Shown: positions 12,001 to 24,100 of the stretch, in pieces
How the letters are laid out: each line of letters opens with the position of its first letter
Position numbering within the stretch: the first letter of the stretch is position 1
Source of the DNA: Dichomitus squalens LYAD-421 SS1
Taxonomy: Eukaryota; Basidiomycota; Agaricomycetes; Polyporales; Polyporaceae
DNA length: 64,000 bases
Assembly: GCF_000275845.1 (NCBI RefSeq)
Contig: NW_006766887.1
Span: forward strand, 1,012,770-1,076,769
Reading direction: 5' to 3'
Translations under genes and position numbers: made by a program
The notes under the pieces: model-generated
Told to the model about the DNA's origin: nothing
What the model saw: only the letters and a program-made list of their open reading frames with translations
Database searches by the model: none

Positions 12001-14372
12001 AAGGCGGAGAAGGAAGAGAACGAGGATGGCGAGGGCGCTACCAAGACGACCAAGAGCAAAAGGGACAAGTACAAGGGCGGTCTCGTGTTCGAGCCGAAGC
12101 GCGGCCTGTGGGACAAGTACATCCTCGTCATGGATTTCAACTCGCTGTACCCGAGCATCATTCAGGAGTACAACATCGATTTCACGACCGTTGAACCTGC
12201 CGAGGAGGATGAGGTGGGTGCCCGTTCTCTTTGCGGCCAACGTGAATGCTCAATTCTTTGTAGGGTGGTGAGGAGAAGATCCCCGAGCCACCAAGTTCGC
12301 AGGTCGACCAGGGAGTTCTACCGCGTTTGATTGCCACCCTCGTCAATCGACGTCGAGCAGTCAAGGCTTTGATGAAGGACAAGAAGGCGACACCGGCTCA
12401 GCTACTCCAGGTACGGATAGGGCTTGGAATCCCGTTGGGCCATATTAAACTTATGGCATTGTAGTGGGACATCAAGCAGATGGCCTTGAAGCTGACGGCC
12501 AACAGTATGTACGGTTGTCTCGGTTTCGAGTACTCCCGGTTCTACGCTCGTCCTCTCGCCGCCTTGACGACGTTCAAGGGCCGCGAGATTTTGACACACA
12601 CCAGAGAGCTCGCTGAGAGCATGCAACTTGATGTACGTGGGCTTTTTAGGCTTCGACTATTTCCTGCGTTGACTTGAAGTGTAGGTCGTCTATGGAGACA
12701 CAGACTCTGTCTTCGTCAACTCGAACGTGACCGACCTGGCAGAAGCCCTCAAGATCTCCGCGGAATTCAAAAAGGCCGTCAACGACCGATATAAACTACT
12801 TGAGATCGACCTCGACGGCATCTTCAAGCGTTTGCTGCTCTTGCAAAAGAAGAAGTACGCAGCTGTCAAGGTCGAGGATAGCACCCGCACGTCGACTGAG
12901 GTCAAGGGTCTCGACATGAAGCGTCGTGAATACTGTGCTCTATCCAAGACTGTCTCTGGGTAGGCGAACACCCTGTTCCACTTGTTGTATACACGTTGAC
13001 GCACGCCATAGTTATGTTTTAGACCAGATTCTGTCCGGCGAAGCCACGGAGACTGTCGTGGAGAACATTCACGAGTACCTCGTTACTATTGGGCAGCAGG
13101 TCCGTGCCGGCAAGATCAAGCTGGAGGAGTTTATCATCCACAAAGTGAGTCTCGGGTCCTACTCCGGGTGGACGGTGTACTGATGAATTTTGGCAGCGTT
13201 TGGGCAAGAACCCAGAGGACTACCCCGATGCGAAGAGCCAACCTCATGTGCAAGTCGCTTTGCGTATGAAAGCCAAAGGAGGTACTGCACATGCTGGAGA
13301 CGTCATTCCGTATATCTTCTGCCTCGGCGAGGGTGGGGAGACGGCGAAGTCCGCCCAGGCGGACAGGGCGAGGTCACCTGAGGAAATCCGTCGAGAAAGC
13401 GACAAGTACAAGATAGGTGAGCAACACTGCAACATTTGCACGGCACATAAGTTCTGACAACGTTGATCAGACTACGAGCACTACTTGTCGCAACAAGTCC
13501 TCCCACCTATTGAGCGTCTGTGCGAACCCATAGAGGGCACGGACCGTGCGCGGCTGGCAGAGTGCTTGGGCCTGGATCCCAACCGCTATCGTACTGCCGG
13601 CACTGGGGAGTCAGAAGAGAGATACTTCGGGACACTCGATTCGCTCATGTCCGACGCGCAGCGGTTCCAGGATGCAGACGCTTTCCAGGTCCATTGTCGC
13701 TCTTGTCAGAATGTCGTGCCCTTTGCTCCCGTCAGCGATCGCGAGGTAACTGACTTCTTTGCATTACACATCTAAATTCACTGACGTCCATCACCAGAAA
13801 TCTCACATCCGATATTCCGGTCTTGTATGCCCACAATGCCGCGCCGCAGTCAGCATTGCGAGTGTGCAGACACAGCTTGAAGTTCAGATTCGGGAACATA
13901 TCGCAAAGTACTACGAGAGCTGGACGATCTGCGATGATGCAACCTGTGGCAATCGGACACGCATGATGGGGGTGTACGGTCGTCGGTGCTTGCGACCAGG
14001 ATGTAGAGGCACCGTTGCCTTTGAGGTGAGTCGCGTTTTCAGCCTGTTCAGCTCACAGTTCTCTGACCTGTTGCGTACAGTATTCGGATGCACAATTATA
14101 CAATCAGCTGCGTTACTATTTTTCTTTGTTTGACATCAAGAAGGCGCTTGAGGCCGCTACCGGTGCTACGAAGGATGGTACGTATACACCTTCCGAGATG
14201 TGGCTGAGCATGACTGACGCGACATGCTGCAATCTATGCAGACCTTCAAACACTCGGCCATCTACCGCAGGGCATCTGCGATCAACTAAGGGAGGTGGTC
14301 GAAAGGTACCTCAACCAGTGTGGACGTCGCTGGGTGCAGATGAGCGCTTTGTTTTCTTTTATGAAGTTGTGA
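9074..14372 (+). CDS. POL1: DNA polymerase alpha catalytic subunit
   Basis: Replicative family B polymerase that extends RNA primers made by primase. The start at 9074 gives [20 protein letters not shown], then the [14 protein letters not shown] segment typical of the Pol alpha N-terminus, and an acidic linker of low complexity. Motif A is [14 protein letters not shown] (12133-12175), motif B is [19 protein letters not shown] (12489-12545), and motif C is [10 protein letters not shown] (12688-12717). Then come [10 protein letters not shown] and the thumb region. The C-terminal cysteine modules include [20 protein letters not shown] and CLRPGC. A last exon starting at 14241 gives [21 protein letters not shown] and stops at TGA 14370-14372. 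Around sixteen short introns are required and the protein is about 1,400-1,450 residues, normal for the family. The second intron is best placed with its acceptor at CGCAG near 9431, which restores the lysine-rich frame. Confidence 0.96.
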
Positions 14373-15018
14373 TTGCTCTGTTTTACGTGCTCGTTTGGAT
14401 ATCGTTGTGTACTATTTACTCTCTTCGCTGTTGTATCGCTATCATTGCAGTCCGTCTGAAATATTATAGGACCCACAACATCACGACCTTTGGATAGGTC
14501 ATCTTGAAGACCTGTTATCAACGTAATCATCCTTATTGTAGTTCAGTAATAGGCGGCTGGACAGTCGCAAGTGCTGGATACACACGCCTCCACCATTTTC
14601 TCTCCTAATAGAGATAGAGTACGTCTGGGTCCGCATGCAGCAGCGGTAAGGGTCGTACAGACGGACTGGACAAGGAAGCTCCTGTTGGTCCTCTGGTCTC
14701 AAGCAGGTCACGGCTAGAGGCGCAAGCCATATGTTTCTGGCCTACTGGAACATAGGCACTGGTCAGCTCAGACCACTTCCCTTCCTCGCGACAGCAACAC
14801 AAACATGGTCTTTTACGAGTTCCCGGGCCATTTCGCCGTCGCACAAACAATTGTTTTTCGCTGGAGGACTCAAACACACAACTTACTTCAAAAGGGGATG
14901 GCGAACCGGACCATTTCCGGGTCAAGTCATCCTTCGCAGCATCCGTCTCGTCGCTGGCCTTTCAATCTTCTTGAATTCGCGGCAGTGGTACGCGCGTTCA
15001 TTATGCCGTCTAGATTGT
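14373..15018. other. Intergenic, convergent 3' regions
   Basis: AT-richer sequence between the POL1 stop and the stop of the flavin-reductase-like gene on the other strand. No gene or RNA can be supported. Confidence 0.55.
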
Positions 15019-15750
15019 TCAGCTCGATGGCTTGACGCCTGTGTCCGAGTCAATTGGGCGAGTCGTCACGTAGCCTCGTCGGTAGTACAGCAGCGGCCTC
15101 GCCTCCTCCCCGCTAAGCGAAGTAGTCCGTTCGACACGTATGACCTCCGCAATGAACAACTCGGACGCAACGCCCTCCCCATCCCACTCCGCATTCTCAC
15201 CCTTCTCTCCCCTGGCAAGCATCTCCAGGTCGTGCAGTGGCCAAGACGCCGCAATGAGCCGACACGACATCGCGCCTATGGACCCGTCTAGGACGGGGAG
15301 GCCCTCCTCGGTGAGCGTGTGCGGCACGGACGCGAACGGCTCCGGGTGAAGGTCTGGTCTCGAGAAGCGCACGGCCGTGTCCGCCTGATGCTCAGATAAC
15401 AAGTTGACGACGAGGTGCGCGGGAGCAGACCCGACCGTGTACGCGGCCGTGAGGGACGTGGCCATGCGGGAGGGTATCCGGAGGGAGAACGCGACGAGGG
15501 GGTGCGGGTCCATGGATATAGAGCTGAAGGAGGACAGTGTCGCACCGTGGAAGCCGCTCCGGCTCGCAGAGCTTGTTTTGTTGGGTATGCTGGGGTCCAT
15601 GAGGGCGGTGACGACCGCGACGGGTTGTGCGGTCTCTCGTAGCAGCGCACGCAGTTGTTCCCGAACGGCGGACGTGTAGGTGACGAGGCTACGCGCACAT
15701 CGTGCTGTTCTGCAGCTGCGCAGCGCTAACGCGCGCGCAATTGCTGGCAT
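15019..15750 (-). CDS. Flavin reductase-like, FMN-binding split-barrel protein
   Basis: Intronless 243-residue protein. The N-terminus (MPAIARALALRSCRTARCAR) is rich in Arg and Ala and poor in acidic residues, suggesting mitochondrial import. The body fits the flavin-reductase-like split barrel: QPVAVVTALMD at the start of the barrel, then FHGATLSSFSSISMDPHPLVAF (split here only by small substitutions), and HLVVNLLSEHQADTAVRF. Members bind FMN and pass electrons from NAD(P)H, or act as oxidoreductases of unknown partner; the substrate here is unknown. The lack of introns stands out beside its multi-exon neighbours. The call rests on family resemblance by eye. Confidence 0.82.
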   Translation of the reverse strand: MPAIARALALRSCRTARCARSLVTYTSAVREQLRALLRETAQPVAVVTALMDPSIPNKTSSASRSGFHGATLSSFSSISMDPHPLVAFSLRIPSRMATSLTAAYTVGSAPAHLVVNLLSEHQADTAVRFSRPDLHPEPFASVPHTLTEEGLPVLDGSIGAMSCRLIAASWPLHDLEMLARGEKGENAEWDGEGVASELFIAEVIRVERTTSLSGEEARPLLYYRRGYVTTRPIDSDTGVKPSS

Positions 15751-16678
15751 TTGTCAGGCTACACAGTTTGCAAACCTGAACGCGTCTGAGAATGAGTTCA
15801 TGCCAATAATGGGACGGGAGGACTCGGAGCTAAGACTTTACTCACCTCCAAGCAGGCCCACAGGACAATATCAGGAGTCTCTATATCACGGTAGATGAAG
15901 CAGCATAGAAAGTTCAACCTAGTAAACTGGTGCGAGTGTTATGAGCCTGGATAGGTATGACGACAGGGCACATGCCGAATCTCCCGGATGTTTGTTTGTA
16001 CATGTTAGGATCTAAAGCCTTGGCCAAAAAGGAGACTCCTCCTCCAGCCTGCACGAGATGTCGCGAGACTGCGGCTCCTCCAACAGATGTCATCATGGTG
16101 TACTTTTGTAAGCAGTTTTTGTCAGAGCCTTACGCCGTCCGATCCTGTGTTCTCCCGGAGCTCATGTCGGCCCTTGTCGGTCTTCTCACAAATATGCAAC
16201 AGGTGTATCGCCGTGGCGGCATATTTGCGTCGTGAACATACAGTCGTGATCAGCACGAGGTCTCGGGCGGTCCGACAGACGCTTTCTGAACCCCTGTGGT
16301 GCTAGACTAAGCCAAAGGTGCACCTATGAGCTATATAGGTATGTACAACTGTCCTCTTGTCGTGGCCCGGGCAGTTCCTATAGCATTGGTCAACGACACT
16401 TTTGTTCAACGACTCGGAGTTGTGCTCAGGAAGTTTGACATACTGTGGGTGGCCTTTCAGATATGGGCTCTTGAATATGACTTCCGGTATGGAGTGGATC
16501 ATGGGGCTCGCAGATGGCGCAACTAATACTGGCGCCTGAGATGCATGTTGAGCGCGCTGATTGGCACATATTTTCTGCCGCACGGCCCACCGGTGCTCGA
16601 AATCTCTCTTCGAAGGTGTAGCCCGTCTTTCAGCCAGACCTCCAACAGTCCGTGTCCGTCCCCGCCGCCGTGCCGAGG
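15751..16678. other. Intergenic region between flavin reductase and MFS gene
   Basis: Divergent spacer with only short frames on both strands; none has a recognisable motif. It contains a TATA-like GCTATATAGG near 16329-16338, about 340 bp before the MFS start. Nothing else can be supported. Confidence 0.5.
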
Positions 16679-19143
16679 ATGCCTACGACAACGTCGGACG
16701 AAGAAGCCAACAAAGTCGAGAGCCCAGACGTCCGCAGCCTCGCGAGGAGGTCTCTCTCTAGCGTGAGAGAGGCAGTCGATCCGCGTCTTTCTCCGGCCGA
16801 CAGACCTGCCGACGCTACGCTAGATGAAGGTTACCTTCGCCAGCTGCACGATCACCGGCACAGCGAGAAGCACATTGCAAGCGGCGAGAAGGAGAAGACT
16901 GACGAAGAATACGAAGACTCTTTGGATGAAATCATATATGTACGTGGTTCCATGATTCCCGGTCTTCTTCCACTCTGTGTAATGATGTCTACTACATACA
17001 GGTCGATTTCGAAGAAGGCGACCCACGAGACCCCGCGAACTTCACGTATGCCCGAAAATGGGCTATTACTGTGACGGCTTCGTTCTTCTCCATCATCACC
17101 GGTAATCATATATGCTCACACATCCAGCAGAAACGACTCTAATATATTCCCTGTAGCTTCGTCTTCCGGGGCGTACGCTCTTGGCTTCCCATCCATGGAC
17201 CGTGACTTGGATGCGACCCGCTTCCAGGCAACTGTTGGGCTGTCTACGTACACCCTTGGTTTCGCCGTCCTTCCGCTCGTTACGACATCCTTCAGCGAAG
17301 AATTTGGTAGGCAGCCATTGTACGTGGTTAGCGCCATCGGATGTCTGCTCATGCATCTGATGGCAGCACTGTAAGTGGATCCTCCGATACATGCTGTCTC
17401 CGGCCTACGCCTATTCTGATTGTCTGCGCTAAAGGGCTCAAAACATCCAGACGGTTATTGTGGCGCGCTTTCTAGCAGGGGCGTTCGGTTCAACCTCCTC
17501 AGCAATGGTTGGGGGCTCTATCGCCGACATTTGGGCTCCTCATGAGTAAGTGCAATATTACCTCGGCGGCAGACAGGATGGCGTCACTCGAGCTTAGTAT
17601 GTCTTCAGACGCGGACTCCCTATGTCCATATTCGCAGTCATGGTGCTCTCAGGCCCCGGGATCGGATGTATCGCCGCTGGCTGGATCGAGCAAAACCCTC
17701 ATCTGGAATGGCGCTGGATACAATGGCTTCACGTTATGTGCGCCCGCTTCACTCTCACTTGCTCCGGCTGGGCACGATGATTTCTGACAGTATCATCGTA
17801 CTCCTGCGCGTCCGCAGATGGTTGGGCGTCCTTATCGTTGCGATGCCCGTTTTCATGAAGGAAACCCGGTCTGCGGTCTTGCTGACGCGGCTTGCAAAGA
17901 AGCTGCGCAAGGAGACCGGACACCCGCACTACCGTGCCCATGTGGAGGACGAGCGCGCCAGCTTGCGGACGCTGATTTACATCTCCTGCACTCGTCCGAT
18001 CTGTGAGAGCATTATGACGTACCTCACATGACGGTGCATTAATATCATGCAGACCTCTTGTTCACAGAACCTGTGGTAGCGTCCTTCAGTGTGAGACGGT
18101 CTGTACGACTGCACGGGTAAACGCTTATCCTCTGTGTAGCTTTGGGTTGGATTTGCATGGGGCATCCTCTATGTGCTCATTGAGTACGTACCGCAGGTTT
18201 GTTGCTCTCTTTTGATGCTCACAGCTAGCGTAGGTCCATTGGTCCGGCATTCCAACGCATCCACCACTTCAACACGGGGCAGACGGGAACGGTGTTCGTA
18301 GCTATGATGTAAGTATATGTCATCCCAGCTCGTGAGGTCTCTCATCACTCCATTTGTCAACAAAAGTGTCGGGTGTTTCGCCGGAGAGGCTATCCAGCTA
18401 TACCAAGAGAAGCTATATGCGTACGGATTCGCCCACATCCCGTTGAATAACACTGCATTGACTCGCGTCGCTTAGAAAATACTACCCCACGAAAGGTCCG
18501 GAAGCACGCCTCTTCAGCTCAATGCTGGCCGCATTACTATTCCCCGCGGGAATGTTTATCTATGCGTGGACGACGTTTCCCTCGGTCCCATGGATCGGCA
18601 TGGTGATGGGAATCTTTGTATGTAGCAGATCTGCTCTTTCTCGGGTACAGTGCTCGAGCCATCTGACTATCCTCTAGGTGATCATGATGTCCTTGTTCAT
18701 TATTTACCTCGCTGTGTTCACATACCTTGCGGATTGGTACGTTGACATAACTCGCTTTCTCCGAGGAGATGCATGGATCGACCTTGGTTCTACAGTTACG
18801 GCATTTTCGCTTCCTCCGCATTGGCCGGGCAGAGCTTGTCACGTAAGTCTCACTCCTTCTGCTATAGCCACTCAGAGACTAAATCGCGACGTCCATCAGG
18901 TAACATCATGGGGACGATATTCCCTCTGTTCACCCAGCAGCTGTATGACCGCCTGACGTACCACTGGGGCACCTCGCTTTTCGGTCTCATCGCGGCGGTG
19001 ATGATCCCCATCCCCTTCGTGCGTCCAAATCCTTCACGCCGCTGCATTAGGTACCTCATGTGTTTGCTCTCCAGGTTCTGTATTGGAAAGGTTCGACCAT
19101 CCGTGCACATAGCAGGTTTGCATCACAGGTGATCCACAAATGA
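16679..19143 (+). CDS. MFS transporter, DHA1 family (polyamine/drug exporter-like)
   Basis: Integral membrane transporter with about 12 helices, most like fungal DHA1 proton antiporters that export polyamines or drugs. The ATG at 16679 gives MPTTTSDEE; a longer frame upstream begins only with GTG. A hydrophilic N-terminal tail of about 100 residues is followed by FEEGDPRDPANFTYARKW, then the first helix. The loop SFSEEFGRQPLYVVSA corresponds to motif A, ARFLAGAFGSTSSAMVGGSI to helices 4-5, and RGLPMSIFAVMVLSGPGIG to the antiporter motif region. After the central loop come FIYAWTTFPSVPWIG and DCYGIFASSALAGQSLSR, typical of this group. The last exon ends with FASQVIHK and TGA at 19141-19143. 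Roughly twelve introns are needed. The substrate is not determinable. Confidence 0.9.
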
Positions 19144-19415
19144 AGTAGTAGAACATTTCCAGTCTATTCTCCTACATCATCCTACTTTCCATTTCTCGCC
19201 TCTTAGCATACCGCACGACGTCAATGCTCCCCTACCTTACCCGAGCGCAGGTAGATCGTATCGCACGAATACAACCTTCGGCCATGACCGTGACGACAAG
19301 CACGCACGCTATTTCCTCTGGTTTGGAGCGCATTCCAAGTATACACGTATAGACCTGCATTCACATACACTTCCTCCATACAATGCCATCGTTCGTGGCA
19401 AATCACCTCCTGCCT
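19144..19415. other. Intergenic, convergent 3' regions
   Basis: Spacer between the MFS stop and the ADE1 stop. No gene or RNA can be supported. Confidence 0.5.
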
Positions 19416-20637
19416 TTACAGCCCTTCCCCAGTGAGTATCTCCAACGCCTCCAAGTATCGTTTCCTCGTCCCCTCGACCACGTCATCCGCCATCACCCAC
19501 CCCTCCCCCTCCTTACCTTCCGGCCCTCTCTCTAGCCCCTTCCTAAAGCCTGCCCTCGTAAGCCAGTCGCGCAGGTACTGCTTGTCGAAGCTCGGCTGGC
19601 CCCCTCCGGGCTTGTACGACGCAGCAGGCCAGTAGCGCGATGAGTCAGGCGTCAGGGCCTCATCAACTAGGATCAGTTCCTCTTCACCCCCGTCAGCTGA
19701 GGGGACGAGGCCGAACTCGAATTTGGTGTCCGCGAGAATCAAGCCCTTGGTGAGGGCGTAATCCGCCGCCTCCTTGTAGAGCTGGAGCGCAGCTTTCTCG
19801 ACCTTGGCGTAGAGCTCTGCGCCGATGATCGATGCGGCTGAGAAAATCCGAACATGTTAGCCTCGAGCAGAAAGCCGACGTATCTGAATGACAAACCTTT
19901 TTCTGGGGAGATGTTTTCGTCATGCTCGCCCTGCTCAGCCTTGGTCGACGGTGTGAAGAGGGGCTCCGGCAGTTTCTGCGATTCCATTAGGCCGGCAGGA
20001 AGGGGGATCCCGTGAACGGTGCCCGACTTCTTGTACTCCGCCCATCCAGAGCCTGCATGATATCGGAATAGATGGAGCGTGAGCTTCAGCGAGCCAGGGA
20101 AATGAGAATGCGACTACGGGCTCGCCTGTGATGTAGCCCCGAACGATAGCTTCTAGGGGTAAGACCTTCGCTTGTTTGACGAGTATCGCACGGCCCTCGA
20201 TCACGTCCTTGTATTTCCTGACCTCCACAGGCATCGCGTCGATGTCTGCGGTCACGAAGTGCGTCGGGATGACATGCTTGAGCTTCTCGAACCAGAACAA
20301 GGAGATTTTCGTGAGGACCCTCCCCTTGTCGGGCACGCCCTAAGGACACGAACGGCATGAACCCGGTGTTGAAGGCGAGTCCCAATACCGCATCGCCGAG
20401 GGGACAAGCAGAATGAGACAGTATATGCAAGAAGTGATCATGAGTGCGTGCCATGTGGTATGTTCACGATGAGACCGGACGAACGTTGCGAAGTATCACG
20501 TCGTATGCGGATATACGATCCGACGCGACGAATAGCAGGAGAGTCGGGTCGGAAGTGGCGTATATGTCGCGGACCTTGCCCTTTGATACCAACGGCAGAT
20601 CGGTCAAATTGCTGTCTATGAGAGCATGGGAACCCAT
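19416..20637 (-). CDS. ADE1: Phosphoribosylaminoimidazole-succinocarboxamide (SAICAR) synthase
   Basis: Joins CAIR and aspartate with ATP to form SAICAR in de novo purine synthesis. On the minus strand, ATG at 20637 opens [20 protein letters not shown], then [20 protein letters not shown] and [11 protein letters not shown]. The second exon begins [20 protein letters not shown] and includes [26 protein letters not shown], then [20 protein letters not shown] and [15 protein letters not shown]. It ends with LEILTGEGL and a stop at 19418-19416. Length is about 310 residues, normal for fungi. The intron 20125-20053 must begin with GC, because only CACAG|GC...CAG|GC restores the conserved [13 protein letters not shown]; no GT donor keeps the frame. 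ADE17, two enzymes later in the pathway, lies in the same window. Confidence 0.95.
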
Positions 20638-21032
20638 CTTGACTGCACGTTCACACTACGGGCAAGTCAATTGGTGGCGGATCGAGTCAGCGACGGTCGA
20701 AACCCAAAAAATGGAGATTGTGTCCTGATAAGGCAGGTGTCGTAGTTCACGGCATCGGGCACGATTCACTGATCCCATTTATGTGTCAAGTATTTGATGC
20801 ACAGTTTGTAGTGGTGGTGCGTGACATGATAATGCAGCGTTCGATACACTGTAACTCAGAAACTGATTTGAACACAGGGGGTGGAAGAAAAACACTGGTC
20901 TCGTGACCATACGTTCGGAGTCTGAAGCGGATACCAAAAATGGACGTATCCGTTGAAGTGCTCGGGAACCTCCGAATTGTGGTTCCCGCTTGAAACTCCG
21001 AACGTCTGATCACGAGATATAGGAAAAACATT
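20638..21032. other. Intergenic region upstream of ADE1
   Basis: Promoter side of ADE1, with no gene visible. It includes the imperfect palindrome listed separately. Confidence 0.45.
20900..21016. repeat. Imperfect palindrome (36-bp arms) next to tRNA-Lys
   Basis: The arm starting CTCGTGACCATACGTTCGGAG at 20900 matches the reverse complement of the arm ending at 21016 (CTCGTGATCAGACGTTCGGAG), with several mismatches over 36 bp. A smaller hairpin (GGATACC...GGACGTATCC) lies inside. The structure ends 16 bp from the tRNA 3' end. It could be a cruciform, a small non-autonomous element lodged beside a Pol III gene, or a transcribed hairpin. No coding capacity is seen. Confidence 0.65.
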
Positions 21033-21138
21033 AGCCCAACGCGAGGGTCGAACTCGCAGCCTTCAGATCACGAGATCACCCAGTAAAAGCCTTGCGCTCT
21101 TAAGAGTCTGACGCTCTATCCGATTGAGCTAGGCGGGC
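21033..21138 (-). tRNA. tRNA-Lys (CUU) with 32-nt intron
   Basis: The minus strand folds as a standard tRNA. The D stem is GCTC/GAGC, the anticodon stem TCAGA/TCTGA with loop CTCTTAA (anticodon CTT), and the T stem GCGAG/CTCGC around TTCGACC. A 32-nt intron (21100-21069) follows position 37, the usual site. The internal promoter boxes are TAGCTCAATCGG and GAGTTCGACCC. A TTTTT terminator follows 4 nt after the 3' end. In the acceptor stem, GCCCGCC against GTTGGGC leaves a C6-U67 mismatch. Other eukaryotic tRNA-Lys(CUU) genes I know have G-U there, so this copy may be slightly decayed or tolerated. Confidence 0.93.
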
Positions 21139-24100
21139 GATGTATATAGCGTTAAAACGCAGTATATATCGGCTTTGTCCAAATGCCGCCGGCTACGCAG
21201 TTAAGCGCGTGCACCGGGGTCAGGTGATTTAGCCTTCGGATAGAAAAAAGCACGTCTTCCAGTGTGCGAGTCAACTGTAGATTTCATGGCCCCAACTTGA
21301 TTGGGAGATGTTCCGAGCATCATACTCAGCATCCATAGCACAAGCAGCTTACGTCTTCAGGCGAGATGCTGAGGTGCAAGTCCACCATCCCAGCGAAACC
21401 TGCCTACTTGATGTGTTAGCTTCTGGTCTTCTGGTACAAGGCAAGCGAATCGGAACTAATGGATTCCATACGGTCACGTCCCTGTGAGCCTCAGCGGTGG
21501 CGCCGTCGTGGACAGGACAGCAGACAGAGCTAATAACGCGACGCCGCAGATCGTATAAGCGCAAAACTTCTAGGTGGTCATGAGAAACACCTGCGGAGAC
21601 GAAGTGGGATCCGTTAAGCTTCTGATTGCAGAGGCTGCGTTCACAGACACACCGTGTCGCCGTCCTCGCGCCTACACAGCGCCGCCCTGCGCCTGTTCCG
21701 ACGGTGGGATGCGACGCGCGTGAAGCAGCTAGTGAATTCGTTTTTCTTAGCTTGTGCCTGCGCTCAATCTTAGCTCCTGGGAGTCTCGTTCCTTAAAGAG
21801 GGCTGGCGTTGAAAGAAAGCTGGCGTTGAAAGAGGGCTGGCGTTGAGTCGAGGTCTCCTATTAGAGGTCATACTATTCGTCGGAGTTGGATGACCTGGGC
21901 GCGCTTGTCAGTAAACGCCGGACGGCTGCTCGCGGCAAACTGGGCGCAGTTGGTGTGTGATAGAGTGTCGCACCCAGCGTACTTGCCGCTCCTATCGTTG
22001 CGATGAATGCATACACATTCGAGACTACGTACTACGTAGAAGGGTTTCTGGGTGAAAGAGATGGAACGAAATCGGAGTGGGGCGGCCCGTGTGGCGGCCC
22101 GGATCGAGGACCCGTACGGTGTCGAGGTGATCCGGGCCATATCACCCATTCAGAGAAGGATCGGCCAAGCTGGATATGGTGTGCGGAGGTCTGAGCCCGA
22201 CAAATCCGAGTCGACGTCGCACAGGCGAAGATCTACGCAGAGGATCCTTCGTAAGCGGACATCTTCTCGAGCTGAGCGCTGACCAATACGCACACAATCC
22301 TGGCCTTTGGAGAATTGCGACATTATGATTCCAATGACCTCGGGTGGTTCTTGGATGCGTTGGTATTCACGAAATAGTCAGCTCTGTGACGTACGCTCAT
22401 CAGTGCGACTCCGAAAACAAGACTGCACATGTCTCTCGTCGCATGGGATACGCCCAACAGACTCAGAAGCCAAGAAAGACCAGAAGGACTCACCATGCTC
22501 GGATGTTTGGGAGCCGTGGCCGGGTTGCATATTGAATGACATACGGTCCGACAAGCGTCGTCGCGTCGAGCCAGCCGAGGAACCAGCTGGTCCCTTGTCG
22601 ATCAGGCCGCTCGCTGGCAGTAACAACCACAAAGAAGCGCTGTGCGTTGCCGTCCATGCGATCACGCCTAGCGAAGTTCGGGGAGCCAAAACAGTCAGCA
22701 ACACCCATGCAATGTGTCGCACACGCACGATGTGCGGATGCTGCGTCGATGAACCGTGAGCTGGGCACACGTCTCCACCATTGGTCGAGCTGAGACTCGA
22801 GAGTCACAGACTACGACGGAAGCTACACCTTAATGGGGTGTATTGAGGAGCTTGAAGCACTTCTCCCGCACCGAGGCCTGCACAACGTGAGCACGAGAGG
22901 TTCGCGCGGTGCGTCGCTATATGAGAGCGGCAGTGGCGCTAGAATTAACCTTCGGATAGCCAAGATGGGGTAAAAGCAGCGCATACTCATGGATTGCGCC
23001 TGGGCGTGAGAGCCTACAGCATGAAAAGAAACCGCATGGCCTGTCAAGCACATCATGCCCGATGCTGCGTGGGCTTGGAGTTGCCTTTCTGGACACGTAC
23101 GCCCTCGAGTAGTACCATTCGTGCACGGCGTATCGTCGAAGCGCATACATAGCACCCTGAGCATTGCGCATGAGGCACGTCGCAGTGAAAAAGACGCAGA
23201 TACGGTTCAGCATTCTGGTGCGGATATGGAGTGGCACTCGGAACCGCAGCCGAGGGAGACAAGGCGCAGCGGGCCATGGGAACCGAGCACACGATCATAG
23301 GCATGCTGATAACGATCGTCCTATTGACTTCGACATTACCCGGTTCGGTAAGGGCCGTCAGCGACGCATCTGGTAGCGACGTTTGAGTGGTAGACGTACC
23401 AGTATATCCGGACACGAAGTACAACCATGGACGATGTCCCAAGAGATGCACGATCTTCCTGGGCAAGTCCTCGGCGCCAGCATCCAAATTTGGTCCTTGG
23501 ACATCCATTTCCACAGGGACCATTCAGTGGCTGCGCAAGGTCTTACATGCCCAGCGGCGCCCCAACAGATATTGTGGTAGGCGTGAGCCAGCGGGAGAAC
23601 TTCATGGAAATGTCGTAGAATACTCGGTTGAACCCGAGGATGTGGGGATGCGGGGGTTGAAGCCAAGACGTCGCTGTGGAAATGCCTTCATCGGATGATC
23701 ATCAACCAAATGTCTTGTCGTGAGAATGGGCGACCTACGATCTCATGAGAGCCCAGGGACGAAACTGCGGAGAGTTGCAGCTTCCCCCAAAAGTACATAC
23801 ACGAGCCTGAAGGACAGACGCGCCCTCGGTAACGCTGCCGGCGGACCAAGTAAAATCAGTCCGATATGTGAGATGGGAGTAAAACCCTACTATGAAGGTT
23901 TGAAACATCTTCGTCTCGCAGGGTGCACACAGCAAGTAACAATTGAGCATCATGGCGCCATGTCGGCCATCTCCATCATTGTTACTCGTTCGACAGCTGA
24001 ACGGTTTCCTCTCCCATGCACTTAGCCTTCCAGCTGGCCGTGGGTTCGCGTTGGAACGGGAAGGCAATGCGGAGTATTCTCGCGATCATCGAATGCGCTG

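Noticed and set aside
16652..16678. Upstream start for the MFS transporter
   Set aside because: The codon is GTG; the first in-frame ATG is at 16679.
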